This document shows, piece by piece, positions 42,158 to 50,523 of a stretch of DNA of 64,000 nt (position 1 is the first letter of the stretch; each line of letters opens with the position of its first letter). Source of the stretch: CAJQGY01 sp964417685 (GTDB lineage: Bacteria; Pseudomonadota; Gammaproteobacteria; Magnimaribacterales; D2472); assembly GCA_964417685.1 (NCBI GenBank), contig CAYQIT010000001.1, forward strand, positions 172,358 to 236,357, written 5' to 3'. The notes beneath the pieces were generated by a model. It did no database searches. It was not told the DNA's origin and saw only the letters and a program-made list of their open reading frames with translations. The position numbers and the translations under genes were made by a program.

Positions 42158-43665
42158 AATCTCTTGGTTTAATATTTCCAGACCAGCTATCTAAAAATAA
42201 TCTTGTATACGAAAATTTAAACAAAGACGATACCCTATTGTATTTTGAAGCAGTTCAAACTTTTTATGATATTCCTCATCATAAACAAAAAATCATTTTT
42301 TTGATTTCATCACTCAGAAAGCTCATCAGTAGTGATAAAAGAGAAAATATTATTCATAAGAAAATATCTAAACAACCTCTAAAGTTAAAAGATACCCTTA
42401 AAGAAATATTGGAAGAAAATCAATTTAATAAGCTATACGTTACCAAACCTTCAGATTTTAAGACTTTAAAAGATTTAATGTTTTTTTGTCAAATTCATTC
42501 TATTGAATTAATTGTTCTAAAAGACACTAAATTTATATGCAGCAATGAGGATTTTCAGTCATGGAGTGCGGGAAAAAAATCATTAATTCAGGAATTTTTT
42601 TATAGATGGATAAGGAAGAAATACTCGATCTTAATGGATGGTGACAAACCCATTGGGGGGAAATGGAATCTAGATAAAGATAATAGAAAGGGGGCATCTG
42701 CAATAAAAGAAGAAATACCTGATAGAAATAATATAAAAACTGATGAGGTAATAGTTGATGTAATGGTAGAAGTAAATGAGATCTTTAACGACTCATTTGG
42801 TGATATTGATAATTTTAACTGGGCTACTACTCACGATGAAGCTTGGGAGCAGATGAACTGGTTTTATAAAGTTTATTTTAAGAATTTTGGATCTTATCAA
42901 GATGCAATGAAATCTGATGAACCGTTTATGTTTCACTCTCTTTTATCTGCATACCTAAACGCAGGATTACTTGACCCTATGGAATGCGTGATTGAGGCTG
43001 AAAAGCTCTACTCTACTGAAAATATTCCACTAAATTCTGTAGAAGGCTTTATAAGACAGATTATTGGATGGAGAGAATTTATTCGAGGTATTTATTGGTC
43101 AAATATGCCTCATTATAAAGAACTGAATTATTTTGGGAACTCAAGAAAGCTTCCTGAGTTTTTCTGGTCAGGAAATACTGACATGCATTGCATACAACAG
43201 TCGGTTGATTCAACTAGAAAATATGCTTATGCCCACCATATCCAAAGGCTAATGGTTACAGGAAATTTTGCAATGTTAGCTGGGATAAGTCCATCGCAAA
43301 TTTGTGATTGGTATTTGGCAGTTTACATAGATGCCTATGAGTGGGTAGAACTCCCAAATACGCTTGGTATGGCAACTTTTTTAGATGGGGGTATTGTTGG
43401 ATCCAAACCTTATGCTGCAAGTGGTAAATATATTAATAGAATGTCTAATTATTGCAGCTCTTGTAAACATAACCCTAAGAATACTCTTGAAGATGATTCC
43501 TGTCCTTTTAATTATTTGTATTGGAATTTTTTAATAGAAAATTCAAATTTGCTATCTTCAAACCCAAGAATGAAACTTGTTTATAACACTCTTAGTAAAT
43601 TTGATGATGGTTTTAAAGAAAAAATAAAACTTAAAAGCAAAATATTTCTTAAAGAAATATCTTAA
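42154..43665 (+). CDS. phrB: FeS-type photolyase/cryptochrome (PhrB family)
   Basis: A 503-residue protein of the iron-sulfur bacterial cryptochrome/photolyase group (DPRP domain at 1-200, FAD domain after). It begins LGLIFPDQLS; the FAD region has GFIRQIIGWREFIRGIYW and KYAYAHHIQRLMVTGNFAML. Four Cys (346, 434, 437, 450) have the same spacing as the 4Fe-4S ligands I recall for Agrobacterium PhrB, the (6-4) photolyase. The last three lie in SNYCSSCKHNP and EDDSCPF. It would repair UV lesions with blue light and may use a lumazine antenna. Second gene of the operon with the FAD oxidoreductase. Confidence 0.92.
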   Translation: MKSLGLIFPDQLSKNNLVYENLNKDDTLLYFEAVQTFYDIPHHKQKIIFLISSLRKLISSDKRENIIHKKISKQPLKLKDTLKEILEENQFNKLYVTKPSDFKTLKDLMFFCQIHSIELIVLKDTKFICSNEDFQSWSAGKKSLIQEFFYRWIRKKYSILMDGDKPIGGKWNLDKDNRKGASAIKEEIPDRNNIKTDEVIVDVMVEVNEIFNDSFGDIDNFNWATTHDEAWEQMNWFYKVYFKNFGSYQDAMKSDEPFMFHSLLSAYLNAGLLDPMECVIEAEKLYSTENIPLNSVEGFIRQIIGWREFIRGIYWSNMPHYKELNYFGNSRKLPEFFWSGNTDMHCIQQSVDSTRKYAYAHHIQRLMVTGNFAMLAGISPSQICDWYLAVYIDAYEWVELPNTLGMATFLDGGIVGSKPYAASGKYINRMSNYCSSCKHNPKNTLEDDSCPFNYLYWNFLIENSNLLSSNPRMKLVYNTLSKFDDGFKEKIKLKSKIFLKEIS

Positions 43666-43666
43666 G

Positions 43667-44503
43667 TTAAAGCAATATCTCCAATGCAGCATCAGACATT
43701 TTTCTAAAATCATGTCCGGTATCAGGAACTACTTCAAAATTCCATCGAAAAGGAATAGAGTTATTTGAAGATATATCTATAAGAGAATTAAAGTAATTAT
43801 CGCCCCTAACAAACCTATTCTTGCCCTGCTTAATTGCCCCTGGTGACATATTTAGGCTCTTTGATCCTACATCATCTGATCCAAGAAGCAGGGTATTCCT
43901 CATGCTTAAAAAATCTTCAACCGCATCTCCATCTAATTCAATAGGTGAATCAGTAATGCCATATGGAAATCTTGCTCCAGCAAGAAATGTATACCAGCCA
44001 GGATTAGCAATAACTGCTTTCTCAACTCTCGGTTTGTCACTATAGAGCAAATATCTATGAGTGAATTGGCCACCAGCAGAATGACCAAAGATTGAATATT
44101 TACTAGCTTGAATATTGTATCTGCTTTGAAAATACGTAAAAAATGAATCAATTGAATTATTCAGATACATATCACCATTTTGCTTAATAGCACCATTTGA
44201 AGTTGCAGTTTCAAGAAGTGAAAAATACCTATAGTCTGCTTTCTTAAATTCAGGCGCAATCAATAAAACATTCTTATCTTCAGATATAGAGACCCAATGG
44301 TTGATATAATCTGATGCATTTCTACTTTGACCATGGATTATAAAAAGAACTTTTGTATCATCATTTATTTCTTGAGGAAGCTTATAATGAAGAACAACAT
44401 CAGGTTTGTCCCAGAACGCAAAAATAGTTCTCTTCACCTCGAATGCATGTAAATCTACAGAAAAAAATATGAGTAACAAAGTGCTTTTGAGTAATGATTG
44501 CAT
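43667..44503 (-). CDS. Secreted alpha/beta hydrolase (esterase)
   Basis: A 278-residue protein with signal peptide (MQSLLKSTLLLIFFSVDLHA). The oxyanion region is FIIHGQSRNASDY near 54-66, the nucleophile Ser is in IFGHSAGGQFTHRYL near 140-154 and the catalytic His in DTGHDFRKMS near the C-terminus. The fold resembles PHB-depolymerase/feruloyl-esterase-like enzymes. Substrate unknown; it would act in the periplasm or outside. Tail-to-tail with the photolyase gene, 1 bp apart. Confidence 0.8.
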   Translation of the reverse strand: MQSLLKSTLLLIFFSVDLHAFEVKRTIFAFWDKPDVVLHYKLPQEINDDTKVLFIIHGQSRNASDYINHWVSISEDKNVLLIAPEFKKADYRYFSLLETATSNGAIKQNGDMYLNNSIDSFFTYFQSRYNIQASKYSIFGHSAGGQFTHRYLLYSDKPRVEKAVIANPGWYTFLAGARFPYGITDSPIELDGDAVEDFLSMRNTLLLGSDDVGSKSLNMSPGAIKQGKNRFVRGDNYFNSLIDISSNNSIPFRWNFEVVPDTGHDFRKMSDAALEILL

Positions 44504-44566
44504 ATGAATAATATTAACAATTAATTAATAATATTGGGTTAAAATGTTTTAAATTAATTTGTATCT

Positions 44567-45664
44567 ATGCAAGAAATAATTCAAAAAATTCATCAAAGTC
44601 CTTTCAAGGTTGCTATTGTTTCAAGTGGGGGCGGTACTGAGGCCATATCATCCTTACTTCAGGTGCCAGGTGCTTCAAATACAATTTTAGAATCATATAT
44701 ACCCTATGCAAAAGAATCTATGGATGCATATCTTAATAAGAAACCAGATCATTATTGCTCTATGCAAACTTGCTTAAGCATGGCTGCAAATGCATATAAA
44801 TCATGTTCGAGTATTGCTAAAAATATAAAATCAAAACACCTTCTAGGTATTGCAATAACAGCAAGTTTAGCAACGACTTATAAAAAAATTGGTGATCATA
44901 AGTTCTTTATTGCCCTTCAAACATCTTCTTACACAAAATCTATAGAATGCATATTGGATAAAAATACGCGATCAAGAAAAGAAGAAGAGAAACTTATTGC
45001 AGACTATGTTATGCACTTACTTGGAGAAGCCTGTGGCATTAAGGTTGCTAAACCAAGCCATAATGAAGATATTCATATTCATAAAACAATCGCAGAAAAA
45101 TCTTGGATTAAGCTACTTAATAATGATGTAAATTATGTTTCTAGCTCAAATTCAAAGCCTGAATTAATTTTCCCAGGTTCTTTTAACCCACTGCATGAAG
45201 GCCATCTTCGAATGCGAGATCTTGCTGAAAAGAAAACAGGTATGCAAACTACATTTGAAATATGTGCTAAAAACGCTGACAAACCCCCATTAACATTTCA
45301 AGAAATTAAAAGAACTCTTGATCAGTTTGGTAGTAATGATAGTTGGGTTATGACATCGGCAGGAAGATTTAGTGAAAAGGCTGAGATGTTTCCAAATAGC
45401 GTATTTATAATAGGTGCGGATACTTTGCTAAGAGTTTTTGATGAAAAGTTTTACTCCAGCAACAAGGACATGCTTGATCATATAGATAGATTTCATGATC
45501 ATAATATTCACTTTTTAGTTTTTGGAAGAAAGGTAGAAAATAAATTTATATCCCTCGAAGACATCACCATCCCTGAAAAAATTAGATCAAGGTGTACAGG
45601 TTTTAATGAAGGTAGTTTTAGAGACGATATATCGTCTACAGAGATTAGACTAAACGAATCTTAA
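44567..45664 (+). CDS. Fusion of CinA/PncC-like domain with NMN adenylyltransferase-like domain
   Basis: A 365-residue two-domain protein. Residues about 1-165 resemble the C-terminal domain of CinA (PncC, NMN deamidase): VAIVSSGGGTEAISSLLQVPGAS, IPYAKESM, GIAITAS and KFFIALQTS, though the usual E-S-C-T-G-G is replaced by SSGGG. Residues about 197-365 are a nucleotidylyltransferase: IFPGSFNPLHEGHL with the H-x-G-H pair His210/His213, FIIGADTLLRVF and the C-terminal ISSTEIR, all as in NadD/NadM. The pair suggests a bifunctional NAD salvage enzyme (deamidate NMN, then adenylylate). The separate parts are well known; activity of this fusion is inferred. Confidence 0.75.
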   Translation: MQEIIQKIHQSPFKVAIVSSGGGTEAISSLLQVPGASNTILESYIPYAKESMDAYLNKKPDHYCSMQTCLSMAANAYKSCSSIAKNIKSKHLLGIAITASLATTYKKIGDHKFFIALQTSSYTKSIECILDKNTRSRKEEEKLIADYVMHLLGEACGIKVAKPSHNEDIHIHKTIAEKSWIKLLNNDVNYVSSSNSKPELIFPGSFNPLHEGHLRMRDLAEKKTGMQTTFEICAKNADKPPLTFQEIKRTLDQFGSNDSWVMTSAGRFSEKAEMFPNSVFIIGADTLLRVFDEKFYSSNKDMLDHIDRFHDHNIHFLVFGRKVENKFISLEDITIPEKIRSRCTGFNEGSFRDDISSTEIRLNES

Positions 45665-45855
45665 TTGTGAGGCGGTAGCTTAGCTTCCACAAACCACTCA
45701 TGAACTCTTTTAGCAGGATTAAATTTCTTCATCCTCATTTTTTTATTCTCTAAAGTGAATTTTCTAGTTTTTATAGCAGTATAGTGATAAGTGTGATGAT
45801 CACGGGTCTCACCTTCTGGAATTAAATATACTTTTACTTGTTTCTTGTCTGCCAT
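45661..45855 (-). CDS. rpmG: 50S ribosomal protein L33
   Basis: A 64-residue L33. The core YTAIKTRKFTLENKKMRMKKF then NPAKRVHEWFVEAKL lines up with the standard YTTTKNKR...[20 protein letters not shown]. The N-terminus is about ten residues longer than in E. coli and the zinc Cys pairs are absent (the C-minus form, often zinc-independent). It stands alone; rpmB (L28), the usual partner, is not in the window. Its stop overlaps that of the convergent fusion gene by 4 bp. Confidence 0.85.
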   Translation of the reverse strand: MADKKQVKVYLIPEGETRDHHTYHYTAIKTRKFTLENKKMRMKKFNPAKRVHEWFVEAKLPPHN

Positions 45856-45866
45856 AATAGTTGTGA

Positions 45867-45872
45867 ATTATA
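45867..45872 (-). promoter_or_regulatory. -10 element of rpmG, near-leaderless
   Basis: On the minus strand TATAAT (in GTGTATAATTCAC) lies 11 bp before the rpmG ATG. A start point about seven bases downstream leaves a leader of only about five bases, and no Shine-Dalgarno is present. No clear -35 is seen in the T-rich stretch upstream. Confidence 0.5.
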
Positions 45873-45916
45873 CACAAAAAAAATTAAATGAGAATAAATA
45901 TAAATTAAGTTTTACC

Positions 45917-46801
45917 TTAGAATTTTAAATTTTCTTCCTTATCCCAAATTCCCCAAAAAGCACCAACATCGCCCTCAGAATCGACCTTCCAAGATTCATC
46001 AAATGAAGAGAAATAAAACATTTCTATGTCTTCACTTTTAGACCATAGTTGCGCATTTATAAAATATTTAAGATAGTTTTTGAAAGAAGGATAAGCTCCG
46101 CCCAAATTACTGCCCTCACTAGGCCAGCCTGTCTCAGTAACAATAACCCTCTTGCCGTTTGCTGCCTTAAGAGCCTCTTGATACATATCTTTTATATATA
46201 ACAATGAGTATTCTGCAGAACAACCTTCCCAAAATGGATAACAATTCGACAGAATAACATCACATGCATCGGTTATCTTTGGTCTGTCTCTAAACTCATA
46301 ATAGGCATCAACATATCCAACAGGTGTGTTGTTAATTGATGCTTTGGCATAGTTTATATATTTTATTAATTGATCTTCACTTAGCTCTTTTCGATAAATG
46401 ACTTCGTTTCCAACTGCTGCAACATCTACATAACCTTGATTGCAAAGTTCTGCTAACCCATTTATTTCTTCTTTATTTTTATCATCATTAGGGCTAAGCC
46501 AGGCACCAACAAGGGTCTTAAAACCTAATTCTTTTGCAAATTTTGTAATTTTTGCATGCTCTTGTAGCGAAGAGAAAGTTCTAATCCATTTGGTATAAGG
46601 TTTTAGTATTTTTAATCTTCTTAAAATCTGAGCATCGCTTATCTCATAACCAGGTCCCTGCCCGTCTTCATATAAGCTGAAGCAAAGGCCATGCAGTGAG
46701 TCATGTAAAATATCTTTAGCTATTTTTTTTAACTCATCATCACTTAGATTATCTAAGTTTTTACCTAAAAGTGATAAAAATTTTTCATTTCTATGCGACA
46801 T
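45917..46801 (-). CDS. Cytoplasmic GH17 beta-1,3-glucanase
   Basis: A 294-residue GH17 TIM barrel with no signal peptide, starting MSHRNEKFLSLL. Family marks: LHGLCFSLYEDGQGPG near 36-51, WIRTFSS near 72-78, the acid/base Glu133 in AAVGNEVIYR, SNCYPFWEG and the nucleophile Glu223 in VIVTETGWPSEG, with FYFSSFDESWK near 263-273. It should cut beta-1,3-glucan oligosaccharides inside the cell after import by the neighbouring GPH permease, or act as a transglycosylase. It is the last gene of the glucan operon, 5 bp after the permease gene. Confidence 0.9.
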   Translation of the reverse strand: MSHRNEKFLSLLGKNLDNLSDDELKKIAKDILHDSLHGLCFSLYEDGQGPGYEISDAQILRRLKILKPYTKWIRTFSSLQEHAKITKFAKELGFKTLVGAWLSPNDDKNKEEINGLAELCNQGYVDVAAVGNEVIYRKELSEDQLIKYINYAKASINNTPVGYVDAYYEFRDRPKITDACDVILSNCYPFWEGCSAEYSLLYIKDMYQEALKAANGKRVIVTETGWPSEGSNLGGAYPSFKNYLKYFINAQLWSKSEDIEMFYFSSFDESWKVDSEGDVGAFWGIWDKEENLKF

Positions 46802-46806
46802 GAGTG

Positions 46807-48216
46807 TTAACCATTCCTTTGAATTAACTCTGCTTTTATTTCCTCAGCTCTTTGCTCATCAATGTCATAGTCTTTCATAACATAAATTGCTCCAAGTGTT
46901 CCAAGAATTGGTATTGCGGAATAAAAAAACCTTAAGCCATCCATGGCTCCATCGGTTTGAGTCTCAGCCCCAGCTATAAATCCAACATAATATAAGATAA
47001 TACCTGAGAACAGACCTGCAATAGCCGTTCCTAGCTTAACCATCCACCAATAAATAGCTCCAAAAGAAGCTTCTTTTCTTGGCAGTCCATTCTCTAATTC
47101 TTCAAGATCGCATACATCAGCAGTCATACTCATCATGAGAGTAAATAAACCGCCAATTCCAAAAGAAAAGAAAGGAAGAGCAAATAAAAACATATAAGGC
47201 TTTCCTGGAATAAATAAAAACCAAAACAAAATATATCCGATCACTGAGATGCCTTGAGATATTAAAAAAGTATTTTTCTTTCCAATGCTTTGAGCCATCT
47301 TTGAAAGAATTGGTATTACTAGAAAACTAGTACAGATCGCCCCAACACTTCCATGGAGAGTTGGCCAAACACCCGCAGCCCCTGCATCACCATTAAAAAG
47401 ATAATAAACAATAATAAAAAAAGAGAATGCCGCGATAGTCTGAAATGAATTAAAAACTAAGAAAGTTGCAATACATAATTTTCTAAAAGGTATATTTTGA
47501 TAAGCATCTTTAAAAATAACAAAAATATTCTTAAAACTCTTTCCTATGTTTTCTCTGCTAACTGGAATGAGATTATTATCATTAAGAGTTGATTGAGATC
47601 TAATAAATATTGCTGGTATGATTGCAAATATAGTACAAACAATACCTATTATAATTGATAGCTGTCGAGTTCCTGTTTCAGGATCAACAAAGATGGTTGG
47701 ATCATAAATAATCACCCATATCCATGGAGCAATTACCCAGGCAAATTGACCAATAAATTGTGAAATAGCCATAATCCTAGTTCTTTCATGAAAATCATCA
47801 CTCATCTCATAGCCCATAGCCACAAAAGGTATGCTAAAAATTGTAATACCAAGATAAAAAACTAGTGACAAAGATAAGAAATACCAAAAATTAAATACTA
47901 TACCGTTTGCAGAATAGAGCTGCCACATAGCTATAAATGACAAGCCAGTTATAATCCCACCTATAAAAACATACTGCCTTCTTTTTCCCCAAGTTGATTT
48001 GGTATTATCAGAAATAAAACCCATCAATGGATCAGTTATAGCATCAACAAGCCTTGGCACAAAAGCAATGACACTATATAACAAGGGGTTAAAGCCAAGA
48101 TTTTGGATTAAAACTACCATAAAGATTCCTAAAGCAGCTGGAAACATTTGGTTTCCAAGCATGCCTATGCCAAAAGCAATCTTCTGTACTAAAGGGACTT
48201 TACCAGATGTATTCAT
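46807..48216 (-). CDS. GPH-family sugar:cation symporter
   Basis: A 469-residue permease with 12 membrane helices. GPH marks: FGIGMLGNQMFPAALG near 15-30, the loop PRLVDAITDPLMGFISDNTKSTWGKRR (here only partly quoted: DAITDPLMGFISD near 58-70), and later PFFSFGIGGLFTLMMSMTADVCDLEE with EASFGAIYWWMVKLG. It belongs with MelB/LacS-like transporters and would import gluco-oligosaccharides with sodium or protons. It overlaps the clan GH-A lipoprotein gene by 4 bp and is followed by cytoplasmic GH17, in keeping with oligosaccharide import. Confidence 0.9.
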   Translation of the reverse strand: MNTSGKVPLVQKIAFGIGMLGNQMFPAALGIFMVVLIQNLGFNPLLYSVIAFVPRLVDAITDPLMGFISDNTKSTWGKRRQYVFIGGIITGLSFIAMWQLYSANGIVFNFWYFLSLSLVFYLGITIFSIPFVAMGYEMSDDFHERTRIMAISQFIGQFAWVIAPWIWVIIYDPTIFVDPETGTRQLSIIIGIVCTIFAIIPAIFIRSQSTLNDNNLIPVSRENIGKSFKNIFVIFKDAYQNIPFRKLCIATFLVFNSFQTIAAFSFFIIVYYLFNGDAGAAGVWPTLHGSVGAICTSFLVIPILSKMAQSIGKKNTFLISQGISVIGYILFWFLFIPGKPYMFLFALPFFSFGIGGLFTLMMSMTADVCDLEELENGLPRKEASFGAIYWWMVKLGTAIAGLFSGIILYYVGFIAGAETQTDGAMDGLRFFYSAIPILGTLGAIYVMKDYDIDEQRAEEIKAELIQRNG

Positions 48217-49241
48217 TTATCTTGCCCGCTGTAAGCCTCTTTAATACTAAAATTATTAAATATTTCTTTTACAGACTCATAGGACATCTTTTTGTTTCTA
48301 TTGATATCAACAAGACCAAAGAATTCCTCATTTGCAGTTCCATCATAAGGAACACCGCTACTGTTAGGAGCCCAACCTCCAACATCTTGCCTTTCAGGAT
48401 TACCTGCCTTCCATAAACCATCAACAAATTGAAAAACCACAATCCCAGCACTAAGCTCGATATTATTTAACACATCATTAAGCATAATTGAATTAGCATC
48501 TGATTGAGCTAACTCACTCACACCTTCCTCATAAATATCTCTTGTGATCGTCATGTAACTATCACTTCCAAGCTCTGCAAAATAAATTGGTTTTGAACTA
48601 ACTTCAGCCCATTGCTCAAGAATAGACAATGGTTGATCCCATCTATAAACATTTACACCCCATAAATCAATGTCTGTAACGAGACTTCTTGCCTGATCAT
48701 TTGGGAAGTCACCGTGAGCAGTAGAGACAGGATGATTTTTATCATGCTTGTGAATATTTATTGATGCATCATTAAGAGCTTTATACCAATTCTCAATATC
48801 GCCTTCAAACCATTCTGGGTGGTAATTATATTCATTACCCAACTCCCAGAGAAGAATGGCTTTATGATCTTTAAATTTTTTAACGTAATCTATGTAACTT
48901 CCCGATAGAATGTCATAAAAACCATTTTGGTTATAACCAAAACTTACAATCAATTTAATATCATATTTAACAAGTTTATTAAGTATGTCTAAATCATCTA
49001 TAGGCTCATATACTCTAATAGTATTTATTCCTGCCTCTTTCATAAGCATAAGATCTTGATCTATAGATTCAAAACTCCTTTTGGTTTTTCCGACTTGAAC
49101 AGGGTGATAAGCCACCCCTTTCATATAATATAAATTACCATTTACAAGCAACTTATCCTTTTGGACCACAACCTCGTTAGAGTTAATGTCCGAACATGAA
49201 ACTAAAAATAATGCCAAGAAAATAAATTTTACTTTATTCAT
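48213..49241 (-). CDS. Clan GH-A glycoside hydrolase lipoprotein
   Basis: A 342-residue lipoprotein (lipobox LVSC, Cys16). A short strand part (NEVVVQKDKLLVNGNLYYMKGVAY) precedes a TIM barrel like the catalytic domain of GH2 or GH5/GH72 enzymes: INTIRVYEP, acid/base Glu137 in LLWELGNEYNYH, WGVNVYRWD and nucleophile Glu223 in IYFAELGSDSY, then VVFQFVDGLWKAG. The family number cannot be fixed by eye; beta-glucan endo- or transglycosidase is likely from context. It would act in the periplasm on the membrane. It lies 1 bp after the GH17 gene. Confidence 0.78.
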   Translation of the reverse strand: MNKVKFIFLALFLVSCSDINSNEVVVQKDKLLVNGNLYYMKGVAYHPVQVGKTKRSFESIDQDLMLMKEAGINTIRVYEPIDDLDILNKLVKYDIKLIVSFGYNQNGFYDILSGSYIDYVKKFKDHKAILLWELGNEYNYHPEWFEGDIENWYKALNDASINIHKHDKNHPVSTAHGDFPNDQARSLVTDIDLWGVNVYRWDQPLSILEQWAEVSSKPIYFAELGSDSYMTITRDIYEEGVSELAQSDANSIMLNDVLNNIELSAGIVVFQFVDGLWKAGNPERQDVGGWAPNSSGVPYDGTANEEFFGLVDINRNKKMSYESVKEIFNNFSIKEAYSGQDK

Positions 49242-49242
49242 A

Positions 49243-50451
49243 TTAATTCTCCCCTAAATCATTAATATACGGTACTTTTACTGTTTTTAATAAATCATCC
49301 ATATTGCCATCAAAGGTCTTATTAACCTTAACGCCATTTCTTCCAAGACCATTAAGGGTGTTGTTATCAACCTTATCCCAAAGAGCATATTTTGCCTCCC
49401 CGTTGACAGTAAATAATCCAAAATGATTTTCAGATCCATAAACATTTGAAGAATCCTTCCATGGCTCATCAAAAGCAGAAAAGTAAAAACAAGAGATTGA
49501 CAACCTATTACATAGCTCATTTGTTAAATTGAAATAAACAGATTGTTTTAACTCGTCAGCAGCTTTTGTTCCATCAATTCCATATAAGTCAGTTGCAACG
49601 CTTGCCCACCCTGTTTCTCCTATATGAATTTGTTTATCAACTCCCAAAGCAGTAACATAATTTTTAACACTCAAAAACTGAGAATATGCATAATCAACAG
49701 ATTTTTGCATTGCATAGTTAATGGCATCAATATCATTTTCAAATTTATTATCTTCTCCGATATTCCAAAAACTTGGATTGTAATAGGTGTCATGAAATGG
49801 ATATGTATGAACAGAGATGTAATCTACTGCTTTAATTAGATTATTAAGATCATCATTATGATAAGCTTGATCGCCGCCTCCCCAAGAGGCAAAGTTATCT
49901 GAGCTAGTAATCCACAAATCAATAGGAAGATCTCCTTTTGCCTTAAGCTCTTGCAAGTAATTAACCCATTTAAGAATTACAGAAGGAAGAACAAAGTAGC
50001 TTGTTGCCCAGTGAACCATAGATTCATTCCCAACAGCAATTATTTTAACAATTTCAGGGTATTTTTTAGTTAACCTAACTGCCTCTAAAACCTCCCTTTG
50101 ATTGCTTTCAAGGTCCTCTTCATTATGATTAGGTTTTTCAGTAAAGGAATCCATGCAATCTATCCAAGCACCAAGCATAACGTACATTTCAAAAGAACTA
50201 TCTTCATCGCGAAGTTGTTGAATTGCCTCTAATGTATTCTCAGCAAATTTATGATGCACATCATAAGTTCTAATAACTCTATAACCTAAAGCATATAACA
50301 AATTGATGTCTTCTTTTATTTCATTTATTGATGGTTGAAACTCCCTAGATAGCTCTCTGTAACCTCCATAAGAAATTGCAGGATAAGATGGGTTTCCTAA
50401 GAATTCTTCAGCTGATTTGTTATTTAAGTTATTAGTATTTGATTCTTGCAT
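49243..50451 (-). CDS. GH17-like beta-1,3-glucanase, probably membrane-anchored in periplasm
   Basis: 402 residues from the ATG at 50451. GH17-type sites: AISYGGYRELSREFQP near 25-40, VIRTYDVHH, acid/base Glu143 in IIAVGNESMVHW, VDYISVHTYPFH and nucleophile Glu279 in IHIGETGWASV, with CFYFSAFDEPWKD. The ATG has no Shine-Dalgarno. The frame stays open upstream to the stop of the phosphorylase gene and encodes LKILNLKNILIITLATAF then LYYF, a basic-plus-hydrophobic signal anchor; a CTG at 50517 lies nine bases after AGAGG. The true start is probably there (49243-50517). It would then cut glucan in the periplasm. Confidence 0.82.
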   Translation of the reverse strand: MQESNTNNLNNKSAEEFLGNPSYPAISYGGYRELSREFQPSINEIKEDINLLYALGYRVIRTYDVHHKFAENTLEAIQQLRDEDSSFEMYVMLGAWIDCMDSFTEKPNHNEEDLESNQREVLEAVRLTKKYPEIVKIIAVGNESMVHWATSYFVLPSVILKWVNYLQELKAKGDLPIDLWITSSDNFASWGGGDQAYHNDDLNNLIKAVDYISVHTYPFHDTYYNPSFWNIGEDNKFENDIDAINYAMQKSVDYAYSQFLSVKNYVTALGVDKQIHIGETGWASVATDLYGIDGTKAADELKQSVYFNLTNELCNRLSISCFYFSAFDEPWKDSSNVYGSENHFGLFTVNGEAKYALWDKVDNNTLNGLGRNGVKVNKTFDGNMDDLLKTVKVPYINDLGEN

Positions 50452-50523
50452 AAAATAGTATAAAAAAGCTGTTGCTAAAGTGATTATAAGGATGTTTTTA
50501 AGATTTAATATTTTCAGATCTAT

